A stretch of 64,000 nt of DNA. It comes from Tricholoma matsutake. Taxonomy: Eukaryota > Basidiomycota > Agaricomycetes > Agaricales > Tricholomataceae. Made by a program: the position numbers and the translations under genes. Location: positions 6,634,001 to 6,698,000 of the forward strand of contig AP026550.1 of assembly GCA_026075535.2 (NCBI GenBank), given 5' to 3'. Below, piece after piece: positions 1 through 12,363 of this stretch. Within the stretch, counting starts at the first letter, position 1, and each line of letters opens with the position of its first letter. Under the pieces are notes generated by a model. That model had not been told where the DNA came from. It saw only the letters and a program-made list of their open reading frames with translations, and did not search any database.

Positions 1-2
1 TT

Positions 3-680
3 TTTACAAATCTCCTTGCTGCTTGCCGCTTCAATCTTCTCTTCTGTTATCTTCTCTCTGGATGGGAAGGGAGTGCAGCTGATGGCCATGTATTTGATGA
101 TGCATGCAGGACAGATTTTGAAATACCATCTGGGACCTATTATCTTGGGGATGCTGGTTTCCCTTTATGTGGCCCTACCGTGGTGTACGATACCACCTCA
201 AGGAATGGGCACAGAGTGGACAGAGGTATCACTATCTCTTGTGATTACTGGACAATTTTCTAACAGTTCATAAGGCCAGCTAGCCATCAGGAACTTTTTA
301 ATCTTCAGCATGCCTCTCATCGGAATGCCATTGAACATATTTTTGGCATTTGCAAGCGTCGATTCAGACTCATGGTTGCAGCACCTGAGTATGATATCCA
401 CATGCAGGCTAAAATCCCCTATGCCCTGGCTGCATTACACAATTTCATTCATATCCATGATCCAGATGACAATGCATCAACATCATATGATCATTCAGAA
501 GGCAGCCATTCACAAGCTCCACAGTCCTCACATGAAATCAATCCAGAAAATCTTGGAGGCAATATCTCACAGGCAGAACAAAATTGTGCAAGTGAAAGAT
601 GGGATGTAATTGCAAAGGCAATGTGGGAGGACTATCAAAATGTTTTAGCAGAAAGAGAAATGGATGTAACTGAATTATAG
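3..680 (+). pseudogene. PIF/Harbinger transposase, C-terminal part, decayed
   Basis: This is the end of a Harbinger (DDE_Tnp_4 family) transposase, the nuclease that cuts and inserts the element. From base 3 the frame reads a domain containing GWEGSAAD and then YYLGDAGF, whose D is the second catalytic Asp. After about base 180 the homology moves to another frame (GVRYHLKEW from 182), so a small indel lies near 175-182. A 49-nt intron fits at 226-274 (CTAAC branch-like site, AG end). The next exon contains HRNAIEHIFGICKRRF, with the catalytic Glu, and runs to a stop at 678-680. The first catalytic Asp would lie left of the window. It faces the Myb/SANT partner gene, the usual two-gene Harbinger arrangement. 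The frameshift makes it inactive. Confidence 0.85.
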
Positions 681-752
681 ATATGTAAAATGAATATGCC
701 ACAAACAAACTATTATGGGTATCAAGAAAGTTAACTATGCAGAATATGTAAG

Positions 753-1881
753 TTAATCCGAGTCATTAATTTCACTCTGAATAAAAGATGTGTGGGCAGT
801 CTGTTTGCAAATAGCAAGAACAGTATCAGGAAATGCAGTGTCACGATGGACAATCTTGTATACCTTGTTCATCTCATTCTCCAAAAGGTCTCCATCATCC
901 TCGATAACTTCAATCACCTTGTGTTTACATTCTGGAGATGGGACAACAGTATCAGCAGCCATGACACCAGCAAGATGGGTCATTGCAACTGCAACACTTG
1001 CGATGGCCTGACTGCTAGACTGCTTGCGGGCAGATAGTGGAGGCCTCTCTGTAGTGTTGGACTGCACAGCTTGGCATTTACATGAGAGAAAGGTTGGAAT
1101 TGGGCTGGAAGCTGTGGTGGGAGTACTGATGGATGTCTCAATAGAGGCACTAGAGGTGTTGCTCTTCATACAGTGTTTCAATACAACATCAAATTTTACC
1201 AACAAGAATATACTCACCTTACTGTTGTTGGCAAGTGTGGGATCGATGGACTGGGTCGATGGTTGGCCATCATCATCAGAGCTACCAGAATCGGACTTCT
1301 TGGGTGTATTGTCATGGCCAGGGCGGTAGACATTGGTTCCCATTGCGTAGGTACCATCAACAAGATCAGCCATGTCGTCGAAAAGAGGAAAACCTTTTGA
1401 CCTCCACTTCCCCAGCTTTGGATGCTTCTGAGTACAAAGAATGTCGACTTGAATTAATAACAATGCAAAGAGATCATTAGTTTAATCTGACTCACCTCAA
1501 GAAGTTTGTCCCAGACTTCATTTGGAGCAGTGACTGCCCTTTTGGTGTCATCCCAGCCAAAACCTGACATCTCCTTGAGCTTTTTCACAGAAGCATAGTC
1601 CTTCTTAAGCTAGGTATGAACAACCAACAATATCAGTATACATGCCAGAAGTCCAAGAGAGAGATGGCAGTTACAGCAGCCCAATGATTTTGGCAACACA
1701 AGACAGACTTGGGAGCTCCACCAGTATGCATTTCAGTTTTAGCTAATGCCTTCTCAGCCTCCGTCCAAGCTGAAGTGTGAAAGTTCCCATTGCTGGTCTG
1801 CAGTCCACTTTCCCGCTGTTTGATGAGAACATCCAGAAGAATTGAGTCACAATCCATGTTCCAGACAGCTCGAGGAGGCAT
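753..1881 (-). CDS. Myb/SANT-like DNA-binding protein of Harbinger element
   Basis: Four exons join in frame: 1881-1675, 1609-1496, 1427-1218, 1163-753, giving 313 residues. Introns of 65, 68 and 54 nt have GT-AG ends. Residues 1-115 are a Myb/SANT-like domain of the type found beside fungal and plant Harbinger transposases (WNMDCDSILLDVLIKQRESG, then KDYASVKKLKEMSGFGWD, then KGFPLFDDMADLVDGT). In characterised Harbinger elements this protein binds the element ends and helps bring the transposase to the nucleus. The tail is Ser/Thr-rich with an acidic stretch. I chose the ATG at 1881 because upstream in-frame sequence is hydrophobic and does not look like the family. The last intron is a multiple of three without stops, so its retention would keep the frame. 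Unlike the transposase, no break is visible. Confidence 0.8.
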
Positions 1882-3599
1882 TTTTGGAGGAGTTATTAGG
1901 AATAGATAAGAAGTAAGTGAGAGACTATAGATAAAGACAAGTAAAGACAGGCAGGAGGTCATGAGGGACACCATATCGATGTAGACGAGAAAACGCATGC
2001 GTAATGTGGTGTGACACTATTTGTGACATCCTAACCTGGGCTTTATGCAGCCGAACGGTCTTTGAGTCAGGTTACTATATCAAAACTTGGCTATTTACAT
2101 ATTAGGAAGCTGACCAAACCCTACCCTAACCGGCTACCGAAAAGGCTCTAAAAGGGAGTTCGAACTGTTGGAAAACCAATCGGTTCGGTAACAGCAAATA
2201 ACATCAAACAAGCACCTGACATAAGCAAACTTCAGTAAACAATTCAAGTGCAGGGCTTATTCGGAGGTCTGCGAGCTGAGCTCGAGACTCTAAGTACAAC
2301 ACAGGTCCCTGTAAAGTATCACAATAAATTTTGCAGTCTGTGACAAAACTCTGGCCCTTGCAGAAGCCCTTTTCTGGCTGAATTTCGGGTTTGTCACCAC
2401 AGTTTTCCCAATTTGAAGAGTTGGTCATTATACTATGGTTGCCTCTTGTGACGATGTCTGTTTTGCTTTGTCCTTACTGGTACCTCGTGGTCCCCCTTTC
2501 ATGTTGATGTTCTTTGGTCCTAGCTTTGCAGCTCATCTATTTACATATAAGTATACACATAATAGCCATTGAATAGCCATTGACACGGTGTATAACACTT
2601 CTATTATGATAGTATCACTAGCTACAATATACCCTAGTATATGCGACCAGTTTTAGACAGTTAAAGTCAGCTCACAGCTCGTACCAGAGCCACCGAGCTG
2701 ATGTAGAATTGGAAAAAAATGACAGGGTTGGGATGAAGATGTTTCCTTTGCACCCCTGATGATAGCAATGAATATTAATGAAGTATGGATCCTTAACTAT
2801 GAAAGTAAACACTCTAGTTTGCCTGCCAAGGCAGTTGCCTCTTTGCCTATATTTGCTCACATCTTCCCATGTACATAAACATAGTCAAAGATTCCCACCG
2901 CGAGCAGTTGGCTGTAGTAGGGGATGGGGCTCAGTAACTTAAAGCCAGGTATTGGAAAGACCTGCATTAGTGTGTGTTGATGTTCTAAAAACGTTTCAGA
3001 GCCACTCCCCTTGCCAGGTGCAACTGAAGCCTGCCATTTCTGAAATGGCTTGAGCCAGTCAGGGCGCTTCAGGGCGGCCCTGAGCCAACCCTGAGCTGAG
3101 AGGTGAATTACCAGCTCCACTCAGCCGAAAAACAGCTCAGCGGCTCAATGGCTCCGAGCTGCACCGGTGGCAACACCGTTTCTATGAAAAATAATGAGTA
3201 TACCGCGCATTGAACCTGTCCGTCAAAAAGTCATAAATCATCGAGGCTCTGTGGCTATTGTGGCTTTGTTTGATGGGATCGGATTACTAAGACACTACGT
3301 ACGTACTAATTTGAGTTAGGTTCAATAATCTAGTTCTCCTCGGCCTTGCCTGCTCCGATGTATCGCACTCACAAATAGCGACTATACATAGTATCCCTCC
3401 TTTGGGTCTTATCTGTGAGGCTTCTAGGGGGCCCGCATACTTATTGCATGCGTGATTTATGGCAACTCTTGATTAATGCATCTTGATCCAATGCATGGCT
3501 CAAGCAGCATGGCTTTAGATATGTCCTAATAGCTGAAAATTCACATTGTCAGCCTTATTCTTCCTTGGCGAGTCACTCTTCTCCTTCATCGACCACATT
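1882..3599. other. Gene-free stretch between Harbinger remnant and MFS gene
   Basis: No convincing coding region is seen. Sequence around 2,260-2,290, 2,670-2,700 and 2,880-3,180 is rich in repeated short words of the type GAGCT/AGCTC and GGCTCAG on both strands. It ends near GGTGGCAACACCG at 3,160-3,178, resembling the subterminal regions of the hAT-like elements later in the window. No matching second end or target-site duplication was found, so it is only a possible decayed element. Confidence 0.4.
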
Positions 3600-5783
3600 A
3601 TGGTCCCGTCACCCATGACGCCGACCACTGGGCCTCCGGACGACATTAAATCTGAGGCATCCATCGACCCTGCCATAGAGGACTACAAGAGAAGCACACT
3701 GAACGCTGTGATCCTTGTGTCGACTTGTACATTTGCGATGATCGTCAACGTAGGAATTAGCACGATCTTCCCAACTCTCACGGTTAATGGATTCTTCAGA
3801 CTTCGAACAACACATCTGTTTCCATCTCCCTCGCGAGGATAGGCAAAGATCTCCATGTCCAAGAGGCACGATTGCAGTGGTTGTTGTCGGCATATTCTCT
3901 GAGCGGGGTCTGCATCATCTAGCCGTTTCCCCGTTTGTTTGTAGGATGGCTGAACTTACATGAGAACCGATAACAGGGGTGTTTATTAATCGTCTTTGGC
4001 CGAGTGGCGGATTTATATGGACGCAAGAAGATGTTCTCATTCGGATCATTGCTCTTGGCAGCAGTCACGCTCGGATGTGGGTTTGTGAAAGGTAAACTCG
4101 ACTGATCCTTAATTGGGTTTTACATCATTTGAGCCCAGATTTCAATACACTCATAATTCTTAGAGGTATTCAAGGTGTAGGTGCAGCTGCCTCTATGCCG
4201 GCCTCTGTCAGTCACTTTTATCCCCATGCATTGTACAGGCGCCCTATAATCTTGTCTCTTCGTCAGCTGGGAATTCTTGCACGTGCGTTTCCGCCCTCCC
4301 CCGCCCGCTCCATCGCATTCGCCACCTTCGCAGCGGGTGCACCAATTGGCGGCGCGTTCGGTAGTGTTTTTGGAGGTTTACTCGCTCAGACTTCAGGGTA
4401 AATTTTCTCTGGGCCCTTTTTTCTCTTGTTCTTTTTCAGCGTCTGATGATAACACGACAGCCCATCCTGGCGCTCCTCATTTTATTTGTCATGTGGCCTC
4501 ACCATACTCTGCTTCATTGGAGGATTTGTGTCTTTCGACCCAGACGTTCCATCCACAGAACCGGATCGCCGTATCGATTGGTTTGGGGCGTTCCTTATCA
4601 CAGCCGGGTTGGTGTTTATCGTAACTGTTCTTGGGCAAGGTGAGATAGCACCGCAGAAGTGGAGGACACCATGTATGTATTCTTTCTCGTCTTTTCTTCC
4701 ATTCAATTGAGAGCAATTCTAGATATCATTATCCTCCTCGTGGTCGGCGTAATCCTCGTCATATTTTTTTTTCTGTGGCAAAGGTACCTCGAAAAAGTGC
4801 AAAACACCTTCAATGCTCCATACTCCTTCCTAACTCCTCCTCCGCTTATGAAACCTTCTATGTGGACACGAGCCAAAGGCCGATTCGCAGTGATGATGTT
4901 TGTTGCGTTCTTGACATGGTGCTCATTTCTTTCCTGGGCATTCTGGGTACAGGTAGTTATATCCTTCCTCGTGCGGCCTGAATTTTCTTACGGACATTCA
5001 ACTCGCAGTTGTATTATCAAGATTTCATCGGTTACTCTCCCATTCGCACGACAGTGCGTTTAGTACCCATGTTCATCTCTGGCGTTATCTGTAACATTGT
5101 CGTCGCGTCCATCGTAGGGCGTGTACCCATGATTTATCTCCTTGGTTTGTTTATGTTCATTTGCGCAGTTCCACCCTTAGGCATTCTCTCACTGATCCTT
5201 TGTTTTCTTCTGCAGTGATTGGCACCTTTGGCACATCAACTGCATGTCTCTTTTTCGCCTTGATCGACCCGTCCGCGCCATACTGGGCATTTGGATTTCC
5301 GGCAGCTATTCTCTCCGTCATCGGTGGTGATTTTGTGTTTTCTTCTGGCACTCTCTTTATTGCCAAGATTTCCTTGGAACATGAACAGAGCCTTGGCGGA
5401 GCCCTGTTTCAAACTATGACACAGGTATTCTTTGTTTTTCACGTTCTCCTGCGTTTTCTGTGGCTCACTCCTACAGTTAGGAACAGCGTTCGGTGCCACA
5501 GTGACAACTGTTGTGTTTAATCGAGTTACGCTCCATAATTCAACATTGACTGGCAATTCCCGGCCGGCGTTGAACAGCTATCGATCTGCGCAATGGGCTG
5601 CCTTTGCCTTCGGTGTATCAGGTAAGATCCTTGTTCTTTAATGTCATCTTGCAATCGTTTACAATCTCTTGCGATATAGCTGCTATTTTGGCCATTCTAT
5701 TTTTCAGGGGAGTTGGTATAGTTGGACACCAGAAGAACTCTGTGCCATCGGAACAGGATAATAGGGTGAACACTGAACCCTGA
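3600..5783 (+). CDS. MFS transporter, DHA2-like (14-TM drug efflux type)
   Basis: This is an integral membrane transporter of the major facilitator superfamily, resembling the fungal aminotriazole/drug-proton antiporters. Eleven exons join in frame: 3600-3749, 3800-3907, 3977-4091, 4139-4206, 4267-4397, 4461-4672, 4723-4952, 5009-5144, 5216-5424, 5477-5621, 5680-5783. The product has 535 residues, normal for 14-TM members. MFS motif A (GRVADLYGRKK) starts near residue 94 and a motif C-like GAPIGGAFG lies near residue 170. Later segments such as GEIAPQKWRTP and the loop with ARSIAFATF are typical of the group. The start could also be the ATG at 3615. The junctions at 3907/3977 and 4397/4461 are less certain, but each avoids a stop. 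The substrate cannot be told from sequence. Confidence 0.88.
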
Positions 5784-6337
5784 TTCTCTGATGGACCGAA
5801 TGGGATCTGTTTTGTCTGAAAATTCTGATTCGAGGCCGAGTCCGCATGTTTATAAAACCCCAACATTGGCTATCGTCCGGAGCTGGTTTGGACTGTTCTG
5901 GCTTGCACTGCTAACGTATGATGACATTCCGAGGTTTGTTACTTATATTATCAGTGTGTGTCCTGCTCTCTAGGCTTGATATTCTCTCGCACCTCAAGGG
6001 TAATTAGGTTGAATTTGGATACGGTGGTGTTTGAGGTCACAGAAATAAGTAAAAGTTTGAGGGGTGGTTTTTGAAGACCAAGCTGAATAGCGTAATAATA
6101 GGTAAACGGAAGTCCTAGTGGTGTGCTCGTAGCAGAACTGGCAGCAAGCGTCAGGTAAGGAACGGAAGAGCATATGTACTTCTTTTTGAGTCTAGGAAGT
6201 GCATAGCATATCGCGTACACCCGCTCCTTGCCACCATCATTGGATGCACCCCCTAACGAGCCACGGCTCAGCAGTCCTACCCCGAGACGCTTAACGGTAA
6301 ATAAAGCCTAGCATGTCCTTCCTACTGTACATGAACG
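5784..6337. other. Intergenic region between two converging genes
   Basis: This is the shared 3' side of the MFS gene and hgh1, which converge here. No further gene or repeat is evident. Confidence 0.6.
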
Positions 6338-8133
6338 CTACACTTCCTCAATCTTATTATCCTCGTCGTTATCATCGTCATCGTCACCCGTCGTCACTGC
6401 GGTGGTCGTGCTGGGGTTTTCCATCACCTGTAAACCCTCCCCAACCTCCCCAGGATTTATATCCTCATCCAACTCAACCGAATAAGCCGGCTCCTCGCCC
6501 TTCAACAACGTCACCAGCCGCTCAATATGTTCCGAAATCTGCATGTAAGGAAGAATCGCCATCAGCACATCATGTCCATCAATTTCAAGCTGTACACGAA
6601 ATAAAACAGCGCAAGCAAAGAATGACGAGAAATACCTAACCTTATCGACCTTTTCAACTTCATGGGCAACCCTGATGATCTCATAGACGCCGTTATCGCG
6701 GAGAAAATCGCGACCCCAACGCGTGTGGCACAGCAGGAGTAAAGTCTCTACATGCGTCAGACGTAGTGCCTGGTCTGGCTCCCGCGTTTTGGAGGGCGGG
6801 AGAAACTGTAGCGCTGAGGGCAGTTTTTCTTGGTCCTGTTTCCCATTCAACGTTCAAATTTCGGTGTCAGTGTAGGAGTAGGTGAAAGAAAGAATTTATG
6901 GACCTCGAGATCAAGCTCCTCTGGGCCGGCTAGGGGGAGCAAGATGTAAGGTAGGGCATCGATGCCTGGGGCTTCTGTTGGAGATGGCGGAACGGCGACC
7001 TTGGATGATTCGGGGGACAAGAGGGCTTTATGCCCCGGTATGTGGAATGTACAGTTCCTGTTGCAATATAGGTGTAGGCAGGAGGATGGGGGACCGGGAA
7101 TGACGCTCACTTGATAGTGGAAGCGACACCGCGGCGGCGAATGGTGTCTCTGTGCTCAATGAAGGGCACGATCTTAGCTAGGGGGTACTCCGTGGCACTG
7201 GTGGGGTCGAGAAAATTAGTAGGCCGGGATTGGAGGAAGAAGGTGCGACCTGCTGGTGCCTAGATAAAAAGACATGTCAGTACTATGATTGCATAAAGAG
7301 CAGATTTCTCATACTGTAGTCAAGTTCGCAAATACACTGGCTAGGAAATGGAGATCGCCTTTACGCGTTCGCTTCGAGATATCCCCAGACTCGTCTGCTT
7401 GTGCACCTTGTATAAATGCATCGAGGAGCAGCGGTAATGCCAGGACGTCTCGCAGCTCGGCAGATGGGTACGGTTCTGGCGTGGGGCTGGTGCCGCACCG
7501 GCTTTGGATTGGATAAAAGCCATTTGGGAGGTTGGGTGCAGGAATAATAGGGCAGTACAAAGAAAGTAGGACAGAGCATGCTGCAGAGGATGAGGTGAGA
7601 TTTGAAAGGAGCATCGAAGCGAGATCGGCGAGGATCGAATTAGGGTTCTGTGTCACGATTGTGGGTTAGATTCGGTGATTCAACGTGGATCAATGACTGC
7701 ACTTACGATGATGTAGGATACAATGAATATTAGAAACGAGGTTTCTGATAGAGGTGATAGAAGCAAAGGAGAATCTGACAGATTGACGAGTGCTCGGAAA
7801 GCATCGTGCGCAATGTTCTGCAGAGTGATAGTTAGAAGAACAAAATGCGAGACATCCAAACTTACCAGTTGGTCTCGACAAAGCAGTTTCAAGTCCCTAA
7901 TGATATCAGACTCTTTTGGTTTCACCTGCAATCCTCCAGCCTGCAAACCCGAAAAAAAAATATCCCTATGAGATGATCCCAGTGGTGTCTGGGGTAATAG
8001 ATGCGATAGTGCAATCTGTCGGACCTGAGGATTCCTGTCCCTCAGAAATGGCACGAGCTACATGTCGTCGATATCAGTTGTATATAAAAGTTGAACTCTA
8101 TGTCTTGCGTACCTCGCGAAGCTGGGCGTCCAT
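6338..8133 (-). CDS. hgh1: Hgh1 homologue (DUF383/DUF384 protein)
   Basis: Hgh1 is a cytosolic armadillo-like protein that helps the TRiC chaperonin fold translation elongation factor eEF2 in yeast. Eight exons join in frame: 8133-8113, 8057-7866, 7817-7707, 7647-7315, 7259-7111, 7057-6904, 6835-6641, 6538-6338, giving 451 residues. Family signatures are the N-terminal VPFLRDRNPQVRQIALSHLL, DAFRALVNLSD, ILADLASMLLSNLT, and near the C-terminus LTHVETLLLLCHTRWGRDFL followed by EHIERLVTLLKGEE. The tail is acidic (DDDDDNDED). The first exon encodes only seven residues. The last intron (6539-6640, 102 nt) is open in frame, so retention would insert 34 residues; the family lacks that insert, so I splice it. 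It shares a very short divergent promoter with spt20. Confidence 0.9.
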
Positions 8134-8223
8134 TCCTTCTTTTTATGCACGTGATCAATTATTGACGTCTTGATAACTGGCTTACATCAGCACTGGAAGC
8201 CACCCACCGCGATACATGTCGTT
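8134..8223. promoter_or_regulatory. Short divergent promoter, hgh1 / spt20
   Basis: Only 90 bp separate the start codons of hgh1 (minus) and spt20 (plus), so both promoters and both 5' leaders must overlap here or run into each other's transcription unit. No TATA box or named factor site could be assigned with confidence. Confidence 0.6.
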
Positions 8224-10487
8224 ATGGCGGGTTACAATCGGACGCGCTACGTCGAGGAACTGTTAGAGAGAACGGATGCTCTTTCACCGTCCTTTACCGT
8301 CCATTTGCACTTGGAATACTGGACTTTGAACAATGGGTCCAAGTTTCTGTATAACAACCAAATTGCGGTTCGGATTTCTTGTCGTCCACAGTCTTTGTGA
8401 GCTTACAGATTTGTGAAGTCATTGCTGGATGATATACGGGCGCACCGGATACCAGTGGACTTCCTTGAACTGTTTGAAGCAGCTAGGGTGCCTTTCTATG
8501 ATGGTATGACATAGCGACAATTTCTACGAAGGCGGTAGGTTGATTCTATGATTTAATTTCAGGGTGTATGATCGTGGAACTGCTGGACTACCGACCCCAA
8601 CGCAACAAAGAAACTCTTGATAAACCGGAACGTACCCGTGCAGTCTTGCACCCTAATGCAGAGACGCTCTGGGCGGATATCTGTTCACTAAACCAAAAGA
8701 ATGGCGGCAAATGGTCAGATAGGGACGCACTGGCCATAGAGTCTCGGATTCTTGTAAGCATTTATCTGGCTTTGCGATATGATGTCGAGCCCCTGACTGG
8801 TAACGCTACTGATAACTCAGCTCGCAATTTCGCCACCGCTGTGTCTTGACCCCAACCCGCACCTCACCCGGATAGCGAACCATGTTATGCGAGTCTCGAC
8901 ACCCACCGTACCCGTTTCGCTGAAGAGAAAGGCAGCAGCGATGGATCCGGAAGAAGACGAGACGGAGAAGGCCCGCCGAGCCCAGATCATGCAGTTCATG
9001 AACCCAAGACACAACAGGACATACAATCCCACGTACGGATGGTTATCTCTCACATTAAATCTTAGCCAGCGCTGACGTTTGAAATTCATCAATCTAGATA
9101 CCGGATCCTCGATGCCCTTCAGAAAGCACAGCCCAAGCCAGAGACTCCGCAACCACAGGTCAATGGAAGCCAATTCGTGACTAACTCTCAACACCCGTCT
9201 CCCACCAAGCCGTCCACACCATCTGAGAACTATTCCCATGCACAGACCCCCTCCGATTCAGAAGACAAGAAGACAAAATCAAAGAATGGCGACACACCAC
9301 AAACTTCGTTTGCCACGAACGCCTTTGCACGCACCCCCGTTCCAGTGCAATTCATCAACCAGAACCCACCTTCCCTAAACCTGCCCCAGTCTCCCGACAA
9401 ATCGCCCATGCAGCCACAAGTATATCCAAGTGTCCAAGCCGCAACCGAGGCCGCGATACGAACACCAACTCCCGCCCAGCAGCACTACACACAGCCATCC
9501 CGCCCGCCATCTTCCCAGCCAGCCACGTCCTCCCATCCTACGCCCCAGCCCCAGCTACAACCGCAGCCACTACCCCAGTCACAGCCTATGTACCCGTCCC
9601 TCATACCCAATCAGCCCTTTGCTACATCCCCACTCGCCGGGACTCGCAATGGGGGATTATCGCCCACCAAAACGGGGACCAATAACACCAATACCAACTC
9701 AGCAGAACCCACTCCCACTCCCATTCCCATTCCGCAACAAGCGAACCCACATATCATGATGGCGTACTCGCACCAGCTGCAGCAAATGCAGCTTGCCCAG
9801 GCTTTACAGCAGCAGCAGCGTTTGAATGGGGCGGGCGGCGGCGGGCGCTCCACCCCAAATCACTCTCATACCCACACCCCGTCGCAGTCGCAATCTCAGG
9901 TTCAAGCGTCCCCGGCACGCGGTAGCCCGCGTGTTATAAACAAGTCTCTCGCTGTCTCTGGAAATGCACGGCGCTCACCGCTGCCGCCAAATTCCCAGCT
10001 GGCCGCGCCCCACCCCCAACAGTCACCACTACCACAGCAGCAACACCTCGCGTTTAATGCGCAGTACAACGGCCTGCGGTCTAGCATGCACAGCGGCCCG
10101 TCGCCGCACCCGCAAGCCATGTCTCCACGTATTACAAATGGTAACGGCAATGCAAACGGGCATGGTAACAGAAGGACAGGCACGGCGTCGCCCCTCCCTT
10201 CAGCTCCAGACGGTTCACTGTTGATCCAACAGCCACAGTTACATCTTCAACAGCAGCAGCAACAGCAGGTGCACCACGCGTACCCGCAGCTGTATAACTA
10301 CTCCCAGGTGAACTTTGCCGCCCACTCCCAGGCGCAAGCTCCAGGACGGGCGACAGGGTACTGGCCAATGGGTGGAAGGCCCGGGATGATGGGCCCGGGT
10401 GTGGGTGGGCAAGGGATGATGGGGACTGGGCAACCGGTGGTGGTAGGAGGACCGGGGAAGGGGGGAGCGGCGGGTCCTGTGCGGTAG
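8224..10487 (+). CDS. spt20: SAGA complex subunit Spt20
   Basis: Spt20 is a structural subunit of the nuclear SAGA histone acetyltransferase coactivator. Exons: 8224-8367, 8419-8503, 8563-8753, 8821-9032, 9098-10487, giving 673 residues. The conserved domain is residues 1-150: YNRTRYVEELLERT, FTVHLHLEYWTLNNGSKFL, DDIRAHRIPVDFLELFE, VPFYDGCMIVELLDYRPQ, and the family's LHPNAETLWADI. The rest is a long Pro/Gln/Ser-rich disordered tail with CAG-type glutamine runs and a Gly-rich end (GMMGPGVGGQGMMG), common in fungal Spt20. The first junction is uncertain: the AAG acceptor at 8418 best fits the family, but a donor inside 8341-8350 with an acceptor at 8409 also keeps the frame. An alternative in-frame ATG lies at 8170. 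Confidence 0.85.
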
Positions 10488-12363
10488 GGATCGTGTTCGT
10501 TGGATGGGATGGCGTGTTGTTGTATACTATTAGGACCAACCTATTTTTCTGTACTTATTGGATCACCGTGCTTTCTCGTCGTTCTCTCTGTAAATAGGTA
10601 AATGCACGAGTTGGTCGTTCGCATGTGCCGTTTGACTGTCCTGAAATGATAGCTTCGCACTTGGATTTTAATTTCCGGTGTGGTCCTCAGGCATGATACA
10701 AGCTCCCATGTTACAACCCTGATCCTCTAACTGGATCCATTAACAACGCATGGTAGTTACAATCTGCATTCCGACACGATATCAATATATTCAGCTTGCT
10801 GTCACTCAGCTTTGCATGACCATATGTACACAAATGCATTGTGGGACGGTAGGCGATCCCTTTAGGAGACAACAGCCCCGTTGCATAACGAAAGACCACA
10901 TCTTACCACGAATACCATAAAAGCTAACGATCAGCTGAATGGCCGTTACTATTAGAACACGCAAGTACGAGGGTGTCCAGACTTTGGTCAGAAATCTTTG
11001 CGGCATAGCCGATTGCCGGGAGTATTAGATATCAAAAAGATTACCTTTTCGCATGCACAGCCGCGCGCCCGTAGGCCTACAGTTCTCGGGCATAGCCTCA
11101 TGTGCCCGTAGGGAGGCTAGCTTAACCATCAGACCAATGTCAGTCAAGTTGGAGCCCATAGTGTTATTCTAGAGTGCTATAACGACCATTGAACGCGCTG
11201 AGAAGTAGAGCTACATAGATCACTCACACGGCAAAGTTGTTTTAGGCCTAGGATGACAGGTTGTTTCTCGTGGATACGTGTTTCCTGTCATGATGAAGGT
11301 AATTGGCCACCGTCCATTTGTCGTGATTGTGATTCGTAAAGGGGTAGCAAGGATCCCTCTACCCGTCCTCATGATCAGCAGCTCCGGCAGATGTATGAAT
11401 TCGAAGGTCAAGGCACCACGAAATGTTTTCTAAACTTAAAAAAAATCAAACGTTAATGGCCCTCCACGGTTGTCTTGTTCAAGAAAAATCCATTTGTAGA
11501 GATGTGCGCGTGTCATTGGTAGGGAAAAAAGAAGAGGTAATTCGGCGACCCTGCAAGCATCACGAGGTGCACTAATGACTCGCTAAGCAGGCGAGAGTTG
11601 ACCTTTTTGACCTTTCCAATTGCGTTAAATGTCGTGACAGAGCTTCGTATATTGCCTCCGCGTTAAGATGTGGGAACAGTCCATACAGTGGTTACCCAAA
11701 CGACCAAGCGGAAGGGAAGCGATATTTTCGTAAACACAGAATGATTCACCACAGGGTGCAAGTCAGCTGGTAATAAAAAAATTCAATATCAACGAGTTAA
11801 CCGGTTACGGCGATCGTGGACGGTGAATGGGGATACATCATGAACATTACCACGAGCCGCCTACAACTGAATTAGAATCGGACCTGCTTATAATCCAAAT
11901 GGAGCATTATAAACCTCGTAAACTAAACACACCTATGCGACACGATGTTGATACTGTATAAATCAAGACAAGACATAGATTGCATGACTGTCGTGTGAAG
12001 GAATTTGTTCTGATGTCGAAACATAAGAAAACTGGCGATGAAATCATTTTAGTTTAACGCTTAAACCGAACAGATCGGAGGCCGAAATACACACCCAAGA
12101 GACCAAGGAGAAATCACACCCCGACTTGACGTTGGGCCTGATGTTGAACCAAACGCAAACACACTGCTGATCAGCTGGCTCTGGGAAACGAACACCGCCA
12201 GCATCATAACTTAGTAGAGAGAATGTAGAAAAGAAGCGATGCTAATATGCTACGAAGAAGCTTACCAGAAATTAACAAATCAGATGTTAGTAAAATGAGT
12301 ATACCCAAGAACCCAAGATCGCCCTTGCCTTTCCCAAGGCCAACACTATTCTCGACCAACAGA
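10488..12363. other. Intergenic region between spt20 and the GATA gene
   Basis: This is the 3' side of both flanking genes. It holds only short open frames. One minus-strand frame starting at 11,006 has a hydrophobic stretch, but no family is recognised. No tRNA-like A/B boxes, repeats or transposon pieces were seen. Confidence 0.5.

Noticed and set aside
2640..3180. GAGCT-rich stretch as another hAT-like element
   Set aside because: Only one plausible end was found, and no target duplication.
9430..10539. Several long frames on both strands over spt20
   Set aside because: Low-complexity Pro/Gln codons keep other frames open. Only the frame continuous with the Spt20 domain is supported.
10806..11006. 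Small minus-strand frame with one hydrophobic helix
   Set aside because: There is no conserved motif and no credible second exon. A pheromone-type CaaX end was looked for and not seen.
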